The notes under the pieces: generated by a model | Told to the model about the DNA's origin: nothing | Database searches by the model: none | The model's input: the letters and a program-made list of their open reading frames with translations, nothing else | Assembly (NCBI GenBank): GCA_023052935.1 | Contig: CM041292.1 | Location: 146,506,439 to 146,570,438, forward strand | Source of the DNA: Piezodorus guildinii | Lineage: Eukaryota; Arthropoda; Insecta; Hemiptera; Pentatomidae | Length of the DNA: 64,000 nucleotides | Direction: 5' to 3' | Shown here: positions 54,446 to 63,925 of the stretch, in pieces | Numbering within the stretch: position 1 is the first letter of the stretch | Layout: every line of letters starts with the position of its first letter | Translations under genes and position numbers: made by a program

Positions 54446-57400
54446 TAGACGTTTCTATTTCTTTTATGACATTCTCAATATCTTCATCAGTTATTTCTGG
54501 GTTTTTTTGACTTGTACTAGGTTTATTATTATTATTATTTGATTTCTTTTTCTTAGTGACCTTTTTCGGTCGTTTGACTTGATCAGGGTGGAGTTTTTTC
54601 TTTCTACCTTTATTTCTATTTTGAAATTTTTTATCAACATACTTTCCTTTTTCGTATTTAGGATCTATTTTCTTTTTCTGTTGTCTCTTTATATACACAT
54701 CTTCCGGGATTTCTATGTCTTCTCTATTTTCATTTAACTTGCCTATTTTTCTCTCTTTATTTTGTTCTATACCTTTCTTAGTTATTTCGAAAAGCTGCTT
54801 CATTTTCCGATGGTACTCATGAACAAGATATTCTTTTATTTCCGGGGATTCATTATAAGTTTCATTAGTGATACCGAAAGTTATTTCGTTAGGGGTCATT
54901 TTAAGATCTTGATTAAGGGAATTATTATATGCTGTCGTTGCTTGCTCTAACTTATCTTCCTCTTTATCATCTTTGTTTTCTATGTTTATAAGTCTTAAAA
55001 TTTCTAATAACGAAGAGCTTGCTCGATTAAGCAATCCAAGAGAGTTAGGGTGATTGGGGGTAGTATAATGTAATTCAATATTTAAGTAGTTTAGAAAATC
55101 TTTAAACAAGTTATTGTCGAATTCTCTTCCGTTGTCACATGATATTTTTTGGGGTTCTGGAAAATATGCTAAATATTTTTTAAATACTTTCATGCTTTCT
55201 ATGGCATTATAACTCGTTGCGTAATAAGAAAATATTCTTTTGGAAAAAGTATCTACTATTAAATAAATGTAATAATTACTCATGTGTAAGGTATCAATCA
55301 TTAAATCTGTAAAGGGTTTCTCAGGTGTGGGAGTAATTTTAAATTTTTGTTTTATAGGTCTTCTATCGTATTTGCCTTTTCCACATGTGTCACATTTGTT
55401 TATAATTTCTGTGATAAGATCTTTCATATTGGGCCAATAAAATTTGGTTTTCAAAACTAAATATGTTTCATTTATACCTCTGTGGCATGTCTTGGCGATA
55501 TGATAATCAAGGATAAGTAATTTCTGGTCTTCCGTGTTCTTTACATCTGGCAATAGTTTATAATATCTTTTAATTCTATTTGTGGGAAATTTTTCTCTAA
55601 TGAGTGATGCAACTTTATTAAATAATGCATTATACCAATTATTTTCACTTTCTATAGAATCTGATATGGGTGAGCAGTATATGCCGTAAGTTATATTTGG
55701 TCTTAAGATTTCTAAAAGTTTTTCTTCTATTTCAAAATCTTTTTCATGATAAGGCCAAGTAAATTCAATTGTTGTTCTTTGCTTATTATTGAATATTGTT
55801 TCGCGTTGAATTTTCGCGTGTCCCTTTTTTATTATTATTTGATTTTTCTCAACATTTACTGGTCTAGATTTATCATCAACTATTAAGATTCTGTTATCGG
55901 AGGATTCTGTGGAGTGCTGCGTTGCTAAAGAAGATATATCATCTTGAATTATTTCTTGGTGTTCACCATTATTATTTTCTTCTATGTTTTCATCATTATT
56001 AATTCCTTCTAAGTTTTCATTGTTAGCTTCTTCTTGGGTTTCTTCTATTCCCATTTCTTGTAATAAATCTACGATTTCTTGTGAATAGTTATTAGGAGAA
56101 TTTTCTGTATGAAAAATATCAAATTCTGGTTCTTTTAATTTCCTTTCTTCAATAGGGTAACGGGATAAATGATCGGCGACTTTATTAGCCTTTCCTTCAA
56201 TGTATTTTATGTCATATTCGAAATCTTCTAACAATAATTTCCATCTAATTAATCTGGCGTTCTGTGTTTTACACGTTCTTAAATATTCTAAAGGTTTGTG
56301 ATCTGAATATATGAAAAATTTTCTACCGTATAAGTAGGGTCGAAAATGATTGCAAGCCCAAATAATGGCTAAACATTCCTTTTCCGTTGTTGAGTAATTT
56401 TGTTCTGCTTTATTAAGTGTTCTGGATGCAAAACATACAGGGAGTTCTTTTCCATCTTTCTTCTGTGCTAATACTGCACCAATGGCGAAATTACTTGCGT
56501 CAGTTGTTAAGAAAAAGTCCTGATTGAAATCTGGAATTTGCAAAATGGGGCTACTACATACAAGTTGTTTCAATTTCTCAAAAGCGTTTTCATATAACTC
56601 TGGTTTGATTTCTTTTTGATCTTTTCGAAGACATCTCGTTAATGGGGAAGCTATCTTTGCGTAATTTGGTATCATTTTCCTATAGAAACCAGTTAATCCT
56701 AAAAAGCTTTTAATTTCTTTTTCATTTTTAGGGAGTTTAAAATCTTTTACTGCTTTTATCTTTTCTGGATTAGGTTCTATGCCGCGTTTGCTGATAATAT
56801 GTCCGAGGAATAACAATTCTTTCTTGCAAAATTCTGTCTTATCGAGCTGAATCTTTAAGTTATGTTTTTCTAACTTTTTAAGAGTTTCTTCTAAATGTTT
56901 CCAATGATCTTTGTAATTTTCAGAAAAAATTATAATATCGTCCATATAGACTAAAACGTTAATAGAATCTGAAAAAATGATATTCATGGCTCTTTGAAAC
57001 GTTGCTGGGGCATTACTGAGTCCAAATGGCATGCGAAGGAATTCAAAGTGGCCTTGATCTGTAGAAAATGCTGTTTTTGGGATAGAACTTTCTTCGACTT
57101 TTATTTGATGGAAGCCTGAGCAAAGGTCCATTGCTGTAAATATCGTCGCTTTTCCTAATTTGCCTAAAAGGTCTTCAATATTAGGAATGGGGAATTTATC
57201 CGGGGTTGTTTCTCGATTTAATTTCCTGTAATCAATCACCATTCGTATTTTTCTTTTTCCTGATGCGTCTGGCTTTTTCGGGACAATCCAAACGGGAGAA
57301 TTGTAAGGGGAATTGCTGGGTCTTATTATTTTGGATTCTAACATCTTTTTAATTTCTTCCTTAATATTTTCTTTGAATTGGTGGGGATATCTGTAATTTT

Positions 57401-58214
57401 TCGAATATATCGGGTCTTCGGTTTTTGTTTTAATCTTATGCTCCAATAAATCAGTGGCTGAAAGGGGATCATTTTCAGTCTTAAATACTGATGGATATTT
57501 CGATAATAATTTAATTAAATTTGATTTTTCTTGAGGAGGTATATGGTCGGTTCTGATTAGTTGGGGGATTTGTTTTATTATTTCATGGTTTCCTTTTTTA
57601 TTAGAATCTGTTAATTCTACTTCTTCTTTTTGCAAATAGTATAAAGGTAAATATATGGTTTCGTTAACTTTACTGTCGATTATTATATTTTGATCATAGA
57701 TGCCAGGTTTAATTTTAATCTTATCATCTTCATAGTCAATAAAATATAGATTTTTATTTTGTTCTACTTTTATCTGATTTTCGCCTTCTTTCAAAACTAA
57801 TTTTAAAACTTCGTCTTCCATAATAAAATCAAACTCTGTATAGCGAGTTTTTATTTTGTTGGTTTCGAAATCGATATTAAATTTCATTTCCCTCATTGTC
57901 TCATTTCCTAGTAGTATTTCGTAATTGGGACTGAAATTAAATAGATAAAATTTTATTTTTTCGGGGTTTTTAAGAAAATTATTTCTGCAATAAACTGAAA
58001 TAGATTCCGTGCCAAGTTCTTCTCCGGTTGCTGTTTTTATTGTAAAATTTTCTTTTTCTCTTTCAACATCTGGTGGTACAATGTCTGGTCTTATATAATT
58101 CTTCCAAGATCCGGTATCAATAAGCCATTTACGATTCGCGTGGTCTTTAACATAAGGCAGTTGGCTTTTATTCTCTTCTTTTATGTGTTTTGATTGTCTG
58201 GCGGGCCTTTCTCT
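54330..58214 (-). CDS. pol: errantivirus Pol: protease, reverse transcriptase, RNase H, integrase
   Basis: Expressed by -1 frameshift from gag. The open frame runs about 1294 codons from the slip site. The protease motif I-D-T-G has its Asp at 58116-58118. Counting from the Met at 57896: RT about 180-370 with F-T-A-M-D-L at 253-258 and Y-M-D-D at 317-320; RNase H from T-T-D-A-S at 464-468 to about 580; a variable linker; integrase zinc motif H799-H805-C835-C838 and core with D868 and D921. At residue 957, exactly 35 residues after D921, where the family has the catalytic Glu, the sequence has Asn (G-L-L-N-R), and the next residues also depart from the usual pattern. The C-terminus is Lys-rich. 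Apart from that position the protein looks complete. Confidence 0.94.
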   Translation of the reverse strand, partial: RERPARQSKHIKEENKSQLPYVKDHANRKWLIDTGSWKNYIRPDIVPPDVEREKENFTIKTATGEELGTESISVYCRNNFLKNPEKIKFYLFNFSPNYEILLGNETMREMKFNIDFETNKIKTRYTEFDFIMEDEVLKLVLKEGENQIKVEQNKNLYFIDYEDDKIKIKPGIYDQNIIIDSKVNETIYLPLYYLQKEEVELTDSNKKGNHEIIKQIPQLIRTDHIPPQEKSNLIKLLSKYPSVFKTENDPLSATDLLEHKIKTKTEDPIYSKNYRYPHQFKENIKEEIKKMLESKIIRPSNSPYNSPVWIVPKKPDASGKRKIRMVIDYRKLNRETTPDKFPIPNIEDLLGKLGKATIFTAMDLCSGFHQIKVEESSIPKTAFSTDQGHFEFLRMPFGLSNAPATFQRAMNIIFSDSINVLVYMDDIIIFSENYKDHWKHLEETLKKLEKHNLKIQLDKTEFCKKELLFLGHIISKRGIEPNPEKIKAVKDFKLPKNEKEIKSFLGLTGFYRKMIPNYAKIASPLTRCLRKDQKEIKPELYENAFEKLKQLVCSSPILQIPDFNQDFFLTTDASNFAIGAVLAQKKDGKELPVCFASRTLNKAEQNYSTTEKECLAIIWACNHFRPYLYGRKFFIYSDHKPLEYLRTCKTQNARLIRWKLLLEDFEYDIKYIEGKANKVADHLSRYPIEERKLKEPEFDIFHTENSPNNYSQEIVDLLQEMGIEETQEEANNENLEGINNDENIEENNNGEHQEIIQDDISSLATQHSTESSDNRILIVDDKSRPVNVEKNQIIIKKGHAKIQRETIFNNKQRTTIEFTWPYHEKDFEIEEKLLEILRPNITYGIYCSPISDSIESENNWYNALFNKVASLIREKFPTNRIKRYYKLLPDVKNTEDQKLLILDYHIAKTCHRGINETYLVLKTKFYWPNMKDLITEIINKCDTCGKGKYDRRPIKQKFKITPTPEKPFTDLMIDTLHMSNYYIYLIVDTFSKRIFSYYATSYNAIESMKVFKKYLAYFPEPQKISCDNGREFDNNLFKDFLNYLNIELHYTTPNHPNSLGLLNRASSSLLEILRLINIENKDDKEEDKLEQATTAYNNSLNQDLKMTPNEITFGITNETYNESPEIKEYLVHEYHRKMKQLFEITKKGIEQNKERKIGKLNENREDIEIPEDVYIKRQQKKKIDPKYEKGKYVDKKFQNRNKGRKKKLHPDQVKRPKKVTKKKKSNNNNNKPSTSQKNPEITDEDIENVIKEIETSNVTGVSQDDFEFDDELFQVSSDRSAYGSDTDPANTRFI

Positions 58215-59311
58215 AAAAAAGAATTATTTGGATCTAATTTTTCTAATTTCTCTCTTAATTCTCTGATTTCTTGGTCTTTCGGGTCTTCTTGCTGAATTTG
58301 GAAATTAGGCTGTTTCGGTTTATTCCCGAATGCGCTAACTGTTCTCATGGATACAGTTGGATTTTCATCTTTCCTATTATTATTATAATTTTGATTCCGG
58401 TATCGACCTGAACCGTTGAAATACCTTTGTTGTTCTTGACGGGGCCATTGTTGGTAATAATTATTATTATTATTATTCTGCCGGTAGTCTTGTGGAGGTT
58501 CTTGTTGTCGATATTGATGCTCTTGTCTTTGATTATGTGGGTTATACGGGTTATTGGGATTTTGCCAATTATTAAATCGTTTGTGATGTTTTTTATCGAA
58601 CTTTTTCTTATGGTCGAAGCCTCTTTTGTAATCATGTTCTCCGGGTCTTCTCATATTTCCCGAATTTATGAGGTCATCGAAGAGTAGATGGTTCTCATTC
58701 TGAATTAAATTTCTCAAATCATCTAATGTTCTTAACTTTTCTGCTTTAGTCATAAGATATGTTCTTATGTGAAGGGGCATGTTAGTGTAAAAAAAATAAA
58801 GAATACTTTTCTCTAATGCGCTAATAATTGTTTCTCTATTTGGTGTGTTTTCTATCCGATGTTTAGAAATTATTAAAGTGCGGATCTTATCAATTCTTTG
58901 AAGGAAATCAAGAGGGTGTTCCTTATGATGTATTTTGTTATTAAATAATTCATGCGATAATTGTTCAATTGAGCGGCTGTCTCTGAAGGTTCTTTCGAGA
59001 TAATTTAGTAATTCTTCAACACGACTAAATTCGCACGTTGTATTTATATAATCAGCTTCATCCGTAAGTTTTGCTAAAAGTTTACTTAATAATCTTTGTT
59101 CGTTTAGTTCCTTAAACGAGTTGTCCGGTTTACACACGATTTGGTAAACTTGTCTACAAACTGTCACGAATTTTAACAGATTGTGTGGATTTCCATTAAA
59201 ATTAGGGATATGATCGTAGTCTGCCGATTTAATTTGAAAGCTTGCCATATTTGTAGTTAATATTAAATTATTTACTCGCAGGATTAAAGAATTTAAATAA
59301 TCATCAGACAT
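58181..59311 (-). CDS. gag: errantivirus Gag polyprotein
   Basis: A 376-residue protein starting at the ATG at 59311, after a leader of about 340 bp. The N-terminal two-thirds are alpha-helical in character, as in Ty3/gypsy capsid proteins, with F-N-G-N-P-H-N-L-L-K-F near residues 38-48 and a well-kept block at 105-170. The C-terminal third (about 215-345) is rich in Asn, Gln, Arg and Tyr and lacks a CCHC zinc knuckle, as is common for errantiviruses; it presumably binds RNA. The stop is at 58181-58183, downstream of the slippery site at 58214-58220. It forms the virus-like particle core. No breaks seen. Confidence 0.9.
   Translation of the reverse strand: MSDDYLNSLILRVNNLILTTNMASFQIKSADYDHIPNFNGNPHNLLKFVTVCRQVYQIVCKPDNSFKELNEQRLLSKLLAKLTDEADYINTTCEFSRVEELLNYLERTFRDSRSIEQLSHELFNNKIHHKEHPLDFLQRIDKIRTLIISKHRIENTPNRETIISALEKSILYFFYTNMPLHIRTYLMTKAEKLRTLDDLRNLIQNENHLLFDDLINSGNMRRPGEHDYKRGFDHKKKFDKKHHKRFNNWQNPNNPYNPHNQRQEHQYRQQEPPQDYRQNNNNNNYYQQWPRQEQQRYFNGSGRYRNQNYNNNRKDENPTVSMRTVSAFGNKPKQPNFQIQQEDPKDQEIRELREKLEKLDPNNSFLEKGPPDNQNT
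58214..58220 (-). promoter_or_regulatory. -1 ribosomal frameshift site (T TTT TTA)
   Basis: In the gag frame the codons are T|TTT|TTA, a canonical X XXY YYZ heptamer. A one-base backward slip here enters the pol frame, which is open from this point through the protease motif. The gag stop lies 30 nt downstream. A downstream pseudoknot or hairpin was not obvious. Confidence 0.85.
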
Positions 59312-59654
59312 AAAATTACAATAGTAAAGGAAATTAACTTACAAAAATTGAGTACGCTGTCAAAATAATCTTCGACGGGGTGTGAAGATCTGTCCTTGAG
59401 CTGGATACCTGACGACAGTGAAGTCCGGCCAAGGTTGAGTGCAGATAAGAGACTTTGCCTGCGTTGCGAGATGCTCGGGGTGAGTGAACTCGTCCAGAAT
59501 CTGAAGATCTCGAAGTTGGTAGTCCTCGGTAGGTAAGCCAAAATCTTGAGTCTTCACAGGTGAGGAATCCTAGGCGGTAGTCCTAATTCTGGATTTGCGG
59601 AAAAAGTTCGGATCTGCGGAAACTCGGTTCTTAAAACTGCGATAAAAATATGCA

Positions 59655-59672
59655 GTCCCTGTTCGGGCGCCA
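59655..59672 (-). promoter_or_regulatory. primer binding site, tRNA-Lys(UUU) type
   Basis: The minus strand reads TGGCGCCCGAACAGGGAC immediately after the 5' LTR. This 18-mer is the complement of the 3' end of animal tRNA-Lys(UUU), the same site used by several retroviruses. Its first two bases overlap the LTR-shared sequence. Confidence 0.92.
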
Positions 59673-59963
59673 ATTTTGGTGTTCGTGCTCGTTATTGAAA
59701 AAAAAAATATTTTATTTATTCAAAAGTTACAAAATATCGATAATAACACTTTTAAAAGACAATAATGACAATCTTGATAATAACAATATGGCTATACTAG
59801 ATCTGACATAGATTACGTACCGTAATTACTGCGAGGACTTGAAGAGAGTGAGTGATCCCTGGGAGAAGGGACAGGGTATATAAAGGTTAATAGGACTGCT
59901 GAATAAGATTCAAGGAATATGGTGTGATCTGCAGGTGCACTATGGCCTCATGGTGGCGTGACT
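59671..59963 (-). repeat. 5' LTR of the errantivirus
   Basis: Same sequence as 52475-52767, including an A10 run and the TATA-like segment (complement of 59877-59886). It drives transcription toward lower coordinates. Confidence 0.93.
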
Positions 59964-60117
59964 GACTACTACCCTACTCCTGCCAGTGAACAGCATACCT
60001 CAGGAAATTGGGAGCCAATTAGTTTCCAAAAGGGATTTTTTACTTATACCCACAAATATTAACTTCTATGTAGATAAATATTTTAAGGAATAATAGTATT
60101 TACCTGAGTAAATATAT

Positions 60118-60922
60118 TATTTATTTATTTAACGTCACTTTATGCTACTATGGCTAATCGCACGATGCTGCAGTGGGAGTCCTTAATTTTGCCTATCCAG
60201 GTTTTATTAGGATAGGGATCTTTAACGAGTACCTGACATCGCACAGGCTCGGGACCACCTTTTAACGTCCCCTCCGAAGGACGGCGTAACTAAGGATTTT
60301 TTACATACATACATACATACATCCTCGGCGCTACAGCCCCGTTCGGGCCCTGGCCTCCAGAAGAAACCTTCCCCACTCTATTCCTGGCCATCGTCCACCA
60401 GCCTAACGCTCCCAGCTGCACTGCATCCTTTCCAACCTGGTCCAACCATCTCATTCGGGGTCTCCCTCTCTTCCTTTTGCCTACCGGCGCATAGCTCATT
60501 ATTCTCTTGGGGATACAATCATCTGCCATCCTTTGAACGTGGCCAGCCCAACGAAGCCTGCTTATCTTTATAAATCTCACCATTGGGACATCCTTATACT
60601 TTTCATAAAGCTCTCGATTGTGTCTTATTCTCCAAAGACCATTTTCGCATATAGGCCCATTAATCCTTCTCAGTATTCTTCGTTCGAAAACAGCAATCTT
60701 TTGTTCATCTGTTTTCCTTAAAACCCAGGATTCACAGCCATAAGTCAGTATGGGCCTAATCAGGGTTTTGTAGAGCGCGGCCTTCGTTTCCTTATTAATT
60801 TCTTTAGTTTTAAATAAGGATTTTTTACTCCCATTAAAAAATCCTAGGACCACCTGCGGATTTGAACCCGTGACCTTTGGCATGGGAGGCTGTTACGCTA
60901 GCCACCCAGCTACAAGTGATCC
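60118..60922 (-). mobile_element. SINE E copy split by an RTE insertion
   Basis: The minus strand starts at 60922 with a tRNA-like head: TGGCTAGCGTAACA (A-box region, complement of 60891-60904) and GGGTTCAAATCC (B box, complement of 60858-60869). It then has the body also found at 34971-35190 and a TAAA/AAAT tail. CCTGAGTAAATATAT lies on both sides (60103-60117 and 60923-60937), a perfect 15-bp target duplication. An RTE fragment occupies 60305-60814. Confidence 0.88.
60305..60814 (-). pseudogene. RTE-type LINE ORF C-terminus, 5'-truncated, inside SINE E
   Basis: The open minus-strand frame carries T-Y-G-C-E-S-W-V-L-R-K-T-D-E-Q-K, V-F-E-R-R-I-L-R-R-I, F-I-K-I-S-R-L-R-W-A-G-H-V-Q-R-M and G-R-P-R-M-R-W-L-D-Q-V, the usual end of RTE endonuclease-reverse transcriptase proteins after the palm domain. 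The 3' end is a (TATG)n-type tail (CATA repeats 60303-60322 on the plus strand). TAAGGATTTTTTAC occurs at 60291-60304 and 60815-60828, a perfect 14-bp target duplication within SINE E. The frame has no stop in the RTE part, so the insertion is fairly young. Endonuclease and RT core are missing. Confidence 0.88.
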
Positions 60923-60939
60923 CCTGAGTAAATATATAT

Positions 60940-61810
60940 TTGCATTTTATGTTTAAATGTTTTTGTTTTATTTTTATAATTTATTTGATATCAAATGATA
61001 ATTTCTTTGTTTGCCAAGTATCCGTGTGACTCGAGTTCTCAAAACCAATTGTTTACCAAGGTCAGCTTTAAGTATTTTAGAATTAATGTTTGGTATTGTA
61101 AGAAAAAGGTGTGTATTTGAAAGAGCTTGTAGGATGGTAATTTTAAATCACTTCAACTACTGATAAAATATCTATTCCCGGCTCACATATCGGGCAGCTA
61201 TTTATGAGTCACAGGTTAAAAAAAAAATAAAATAAAATTGCGACCATCATCTCGGATAAGAGAATTATCTTATGTGCTGAAACAGAGGATATGTTCATTC
61301 ATGACGGGTCATTTTTTTAACCTTTGAAACCATTGCCTTCACTAATCTCCTCAGTTTAGATATTTTGTTTTGTTTTCGTAAATAGTCCCAGTTATCAATT
61401 GAATAAACTTCATGTGAATCATAAGATATTATTTTTTCTAGATTTTATGTATCAAAGGTCGTTATTGTGGTCGGTAATATTATTGAGATTCCTTATTTAT
61501 CGCGCAAATATATTAGATAGTGAATGAATTTTATGATAATATCTCATAAGAGAAGTTTGTAGGCGGTTTCAATCAATGCCGATGCTTAGTGTGTCATAGT
61601 AGAAACACTTTTTTTATTTTAATACGTGAAGTTTCGACCTGAGATCTAGACTATAATCAGAGCTATGGAAAACAAGATAAGCTTTAAAAGATTAAATAAG
61701 CATTAAATTGTAAGAAACGGTAATGAGCACGTTAATAACAGTAACATTGATTAATAACAGTAAAAATTAGTTCGTTTGTTTGACTTTTAAGTTTATAATT
61801 TTTTAGTTGG
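60940..61810. other. intergenic DNA, nothing recognised
   Basis: No supported gene. At 61625-61680 the minus strand has a poor hammerhead-like core (CTGATTA...GAAAC). Confidence 0.45.
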
Positions 61811-61822
61811 TGAAATGTAATT

Positions 61823-62364
61823 AAAAAAAAAAAATTACATTTTTACATTTTTTTTTTACATTTTACAATTTTTTTTTTTACATTTTACAATTTTAAGGTT
61901 AGAATTTATAAAACTATTATTCTTCCAACGGTTCGTTACGCATGCGAAACGTGGCCGCTTACTTTGAAGGATGAACAACGGCTTAAGGTTTTCGAGAATA
62001 AGGTACTGCGTAAAATATTTGGTCCGAAGAGAGATGAGGCCACTGGGGGGTTTAGAAGGTTGCACAACGCGGAATTGTGGAGTTTGTACCCTGTGAATAT
62101 AATTGAGTTGATAACATCGCGGAGACTCAAATGGGCGCGTAAAGTTGTTGGGCTTAGTGAGGAACGGATTCCGAGAAAGTTGGTATTCGCTGAACCGACT
62201 GGTAGGCGTCCGAAAGGTAGGCCGAAGCGTCGATGGGAGGATTGCATTAAGGCTGATCTCGGGGGCTTGGGCTTGACCGGTGAACATTGGACGAGTCTGT
62301 GCAGGCGAAGTTTGGTGGTATCGGCATCGAACCTTCGGGTTCGGTAAGCCTATTATTATTATTA
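61823..62364 (+). pseudogene. RTE-type LINE ORF C-terminus, 5'-truncated
   Basis: The plus-strand frame reads L-K-D-E-Q-R-L-K-V-F-E-N-K-V-L-R-K, I-T-S-R-R-L-K-W-A-R-K-V and G-R-P-K-R-R-W-E-D-C-I-K-A-D-L, a second RTE lineage. Upstream, R-Y-A-C-E-T-W is readable in the same frame. The 3' end is a (TTA)n tail. GAAATGTAATT occurs at 61812-61822 and 62365-62375 as target duplication. At the 5' edge a 75-bp tract of alternating A and T runs with three ACATTTT units may be a product of aberrant integration. About 127 codons are open. Confidence 0.82.
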
Positions 62365-62464
62365 GAAATGTAATTTTATTTTCCACCATGTGTGGTGAGG
62401 TAAGTATTTTCCTTGAACTCTCAAAACTGTTAGGTTACTTATATCAGCATTAACATGAAGAATA

Positions 62465-62876
62465 CGACACTACAGACAACAAGTTAAGGGAGATAAGAAA
62501 GGACATCTCACATTGGTATTCGTTCCTACGACAAAAGCGAAGGAAAGAGGTTATCCTGGCGAGCCTGCGCATTGGACACACCCGACAAACGCACGGACAT
62601 CTTATGGCACAAAAACCTACGGACTCGGCGGTTGGCCGATTACTGTGAAACACGGTTTGACAGAGTGTAGGGCTTATGATACTCACAGAGCTCATTTTGC
62701 AATTGACACTGACATACCAACTGTTTTACAAGACAACATACAGACAACTACAAAACTTTTTGACTTCCTACGACAGACCGACTTGTACAATAGACTATAA
62801 TATTTAATCCGTTTATCAAAGTGATTTAAGGCGAAAATGACCCAAGTGGTTTACGCCTACGATATAAAAAAAAAAT
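62465..62876 (+). pseudogene. LINE ORF2 C-terminus with RNase H-linked tail
   Basis: One frame gives S-H-W-Y-S-F-L-R-Q-K-R-R-K-E-V-I-L-A-S-L-R-I-G-H-T-R-Q-T-H-G-H, the strongly conserved 'LxRLRxGHTxLTH' block after RNase H in I/Jockey-type LINEs. A frameshift follows, then I-T-V-K-H-G-L-T-E-C-R-A-Y and L-F-D-F-L-R-Q-T-D-L-Y, the usual C-terminus. The stop is at 62800. The 3' region GGTTTACGCCTACGATATAA ends in an A run (62868-62876). It is 5'-truncated, and unlike the 6.5 kb relic keeps the very end. Confidence 0.78.
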
Positions 62877-62879
62877 AAC

Positions 62880-63610
62880 ATGAAGAATATTCTGATTTTG
62901 CAGAAATTTAGTAATGTTTATCGACTATTTTGTTGGTCTTGTTTTTCTTAGAGCTTATTACGGTCTAGAGCAGAACAGAATACTAAATATTATATTTATA
63001 TTAAGATGTTGAATAGGCCACAGCGAATCACAAAACTCTATATTCTAGAAATGGCCTAGTTTGGGGAATGGAAATAAGAAGCAACCAACCAGAAACCAGA
63101 CTCTAGGAGTTTACTTCAATCCGCGAAACTATAATAATAATGTTTATTATTAAAATATAAATATAACTATAAAATATAATAATGAACATGGATGGTAAGT
63201 AAGGTAATGTTATGTATTGAGAATACTGGGGAGATTAAGTTCATAATTAAATATTTGTAATATCAATCAAGTAAATGTTAATAAGCCTTTGTCGGCAAAA
63301 GTTAAAAAGGCGTTTACATATCCCTCCTTGATATTCCATGGACAGAAGTCCATGGAGGGAAGGGTCGAGTTTCATCTACAAGAAGAGAAGAGTCGTATAG
63401 GAGGGACCAAGGAGTTTGTAATAGTATGGAGAAAGCATAGGGGCGATTTAGGGGTGGCAACTTATATAGCTTTTTTTCAGTCAAATTCATAATTTTTTCA
63501 ATCAAATTCATATTTTTTTCAGTCAATTTCATAATTTCTTGTACCCATCTTATACAGTTAATTAAATGAGATTTTACTTCCAAGAACTTAACATTTTTAT
63601 TAAATCTTGT
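62880..63610. other. intergenic DNA, nothing recognised
   Basis: No supported gene. A small palindrome CCATGGACAGAAGTCCATGG lies at about 63337-63356. Confidence 0.45.
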
Positions 63611-63616
63611 TGTTTA

Positions 63617-63858
63617 TCCATTTAACGTCACTTTATGTTACCGTGCTTAATCCGACGGTGCAGCGGGAGTCCTAAGTTTTGCCTACCCAGGTTTACTTAA
63701 GATAAGCGATCTTTTACAAGTTCCACTTATTAAATCTTTTAAAAGATTCATCTGTGGTGCACAAATATAGGACGATCTGCTGGTCTTAGACTTGCGACCT
63801 TAAGAATAGAAGGCTGTTATGCTAGCCACTACTCCACAGGTGACCCTTAATGCATTCA
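63617..63858 (-). mobile_element. SINE E-like copy
   Basis: TTTAACGTCACTTTATGTTA and GGGAGTCCTAAGTTTTGCCT match the 3' half of SINE E. AGGCTGTTATGCTAGCCACT with GGTGACCC matches its tRNA-like head (minus strand). The middle is diverged. Confidence 0.65.
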
Positions 63859-63925
63859 ACAAGATGTTTGAATCTGCCGGGTTTGAACACGTGACATTGA
63901 ACATATTAATCTTTAACTCCATGCT

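Larger units (their letters stand above)
52475..59963 (-). mobile_element. errantivirus-type endogenous retrovirus (Ty3/gypsy group, env-bearing)
   Basis: Two 293-bp LTRs enclose, in minus-strand order, a primer binding site, a leader of about 340 bp, gag, pro-pol in the -1 frame, an overlapping env and a purine tract. This layout is that of insect errantiviruses. Total length is about 7.5 kb. All three genes are open. The LTRs look identical by eye, which implies recent insertion. Flanks are GAC on the left and GAC(T) on the right, with TAGAC versus GACT giving only an imperfect 4-bp duplication. The integrase lacks the usual catalytic Glu (see pol). Confidence 0.95.

Noticed and set aside
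58345..58687. Ile-rich open frames over the Asn/Gln-rich part of gag
   Set aside because: Out-of-frame readings of the AT-rich gag coding sequence.
59293..59557. Two short minus-strand open frames upstream of gag
   Set aside because: They lie in the errantivirus leader; the gag start at 59311 is better supported and no homology is visible.
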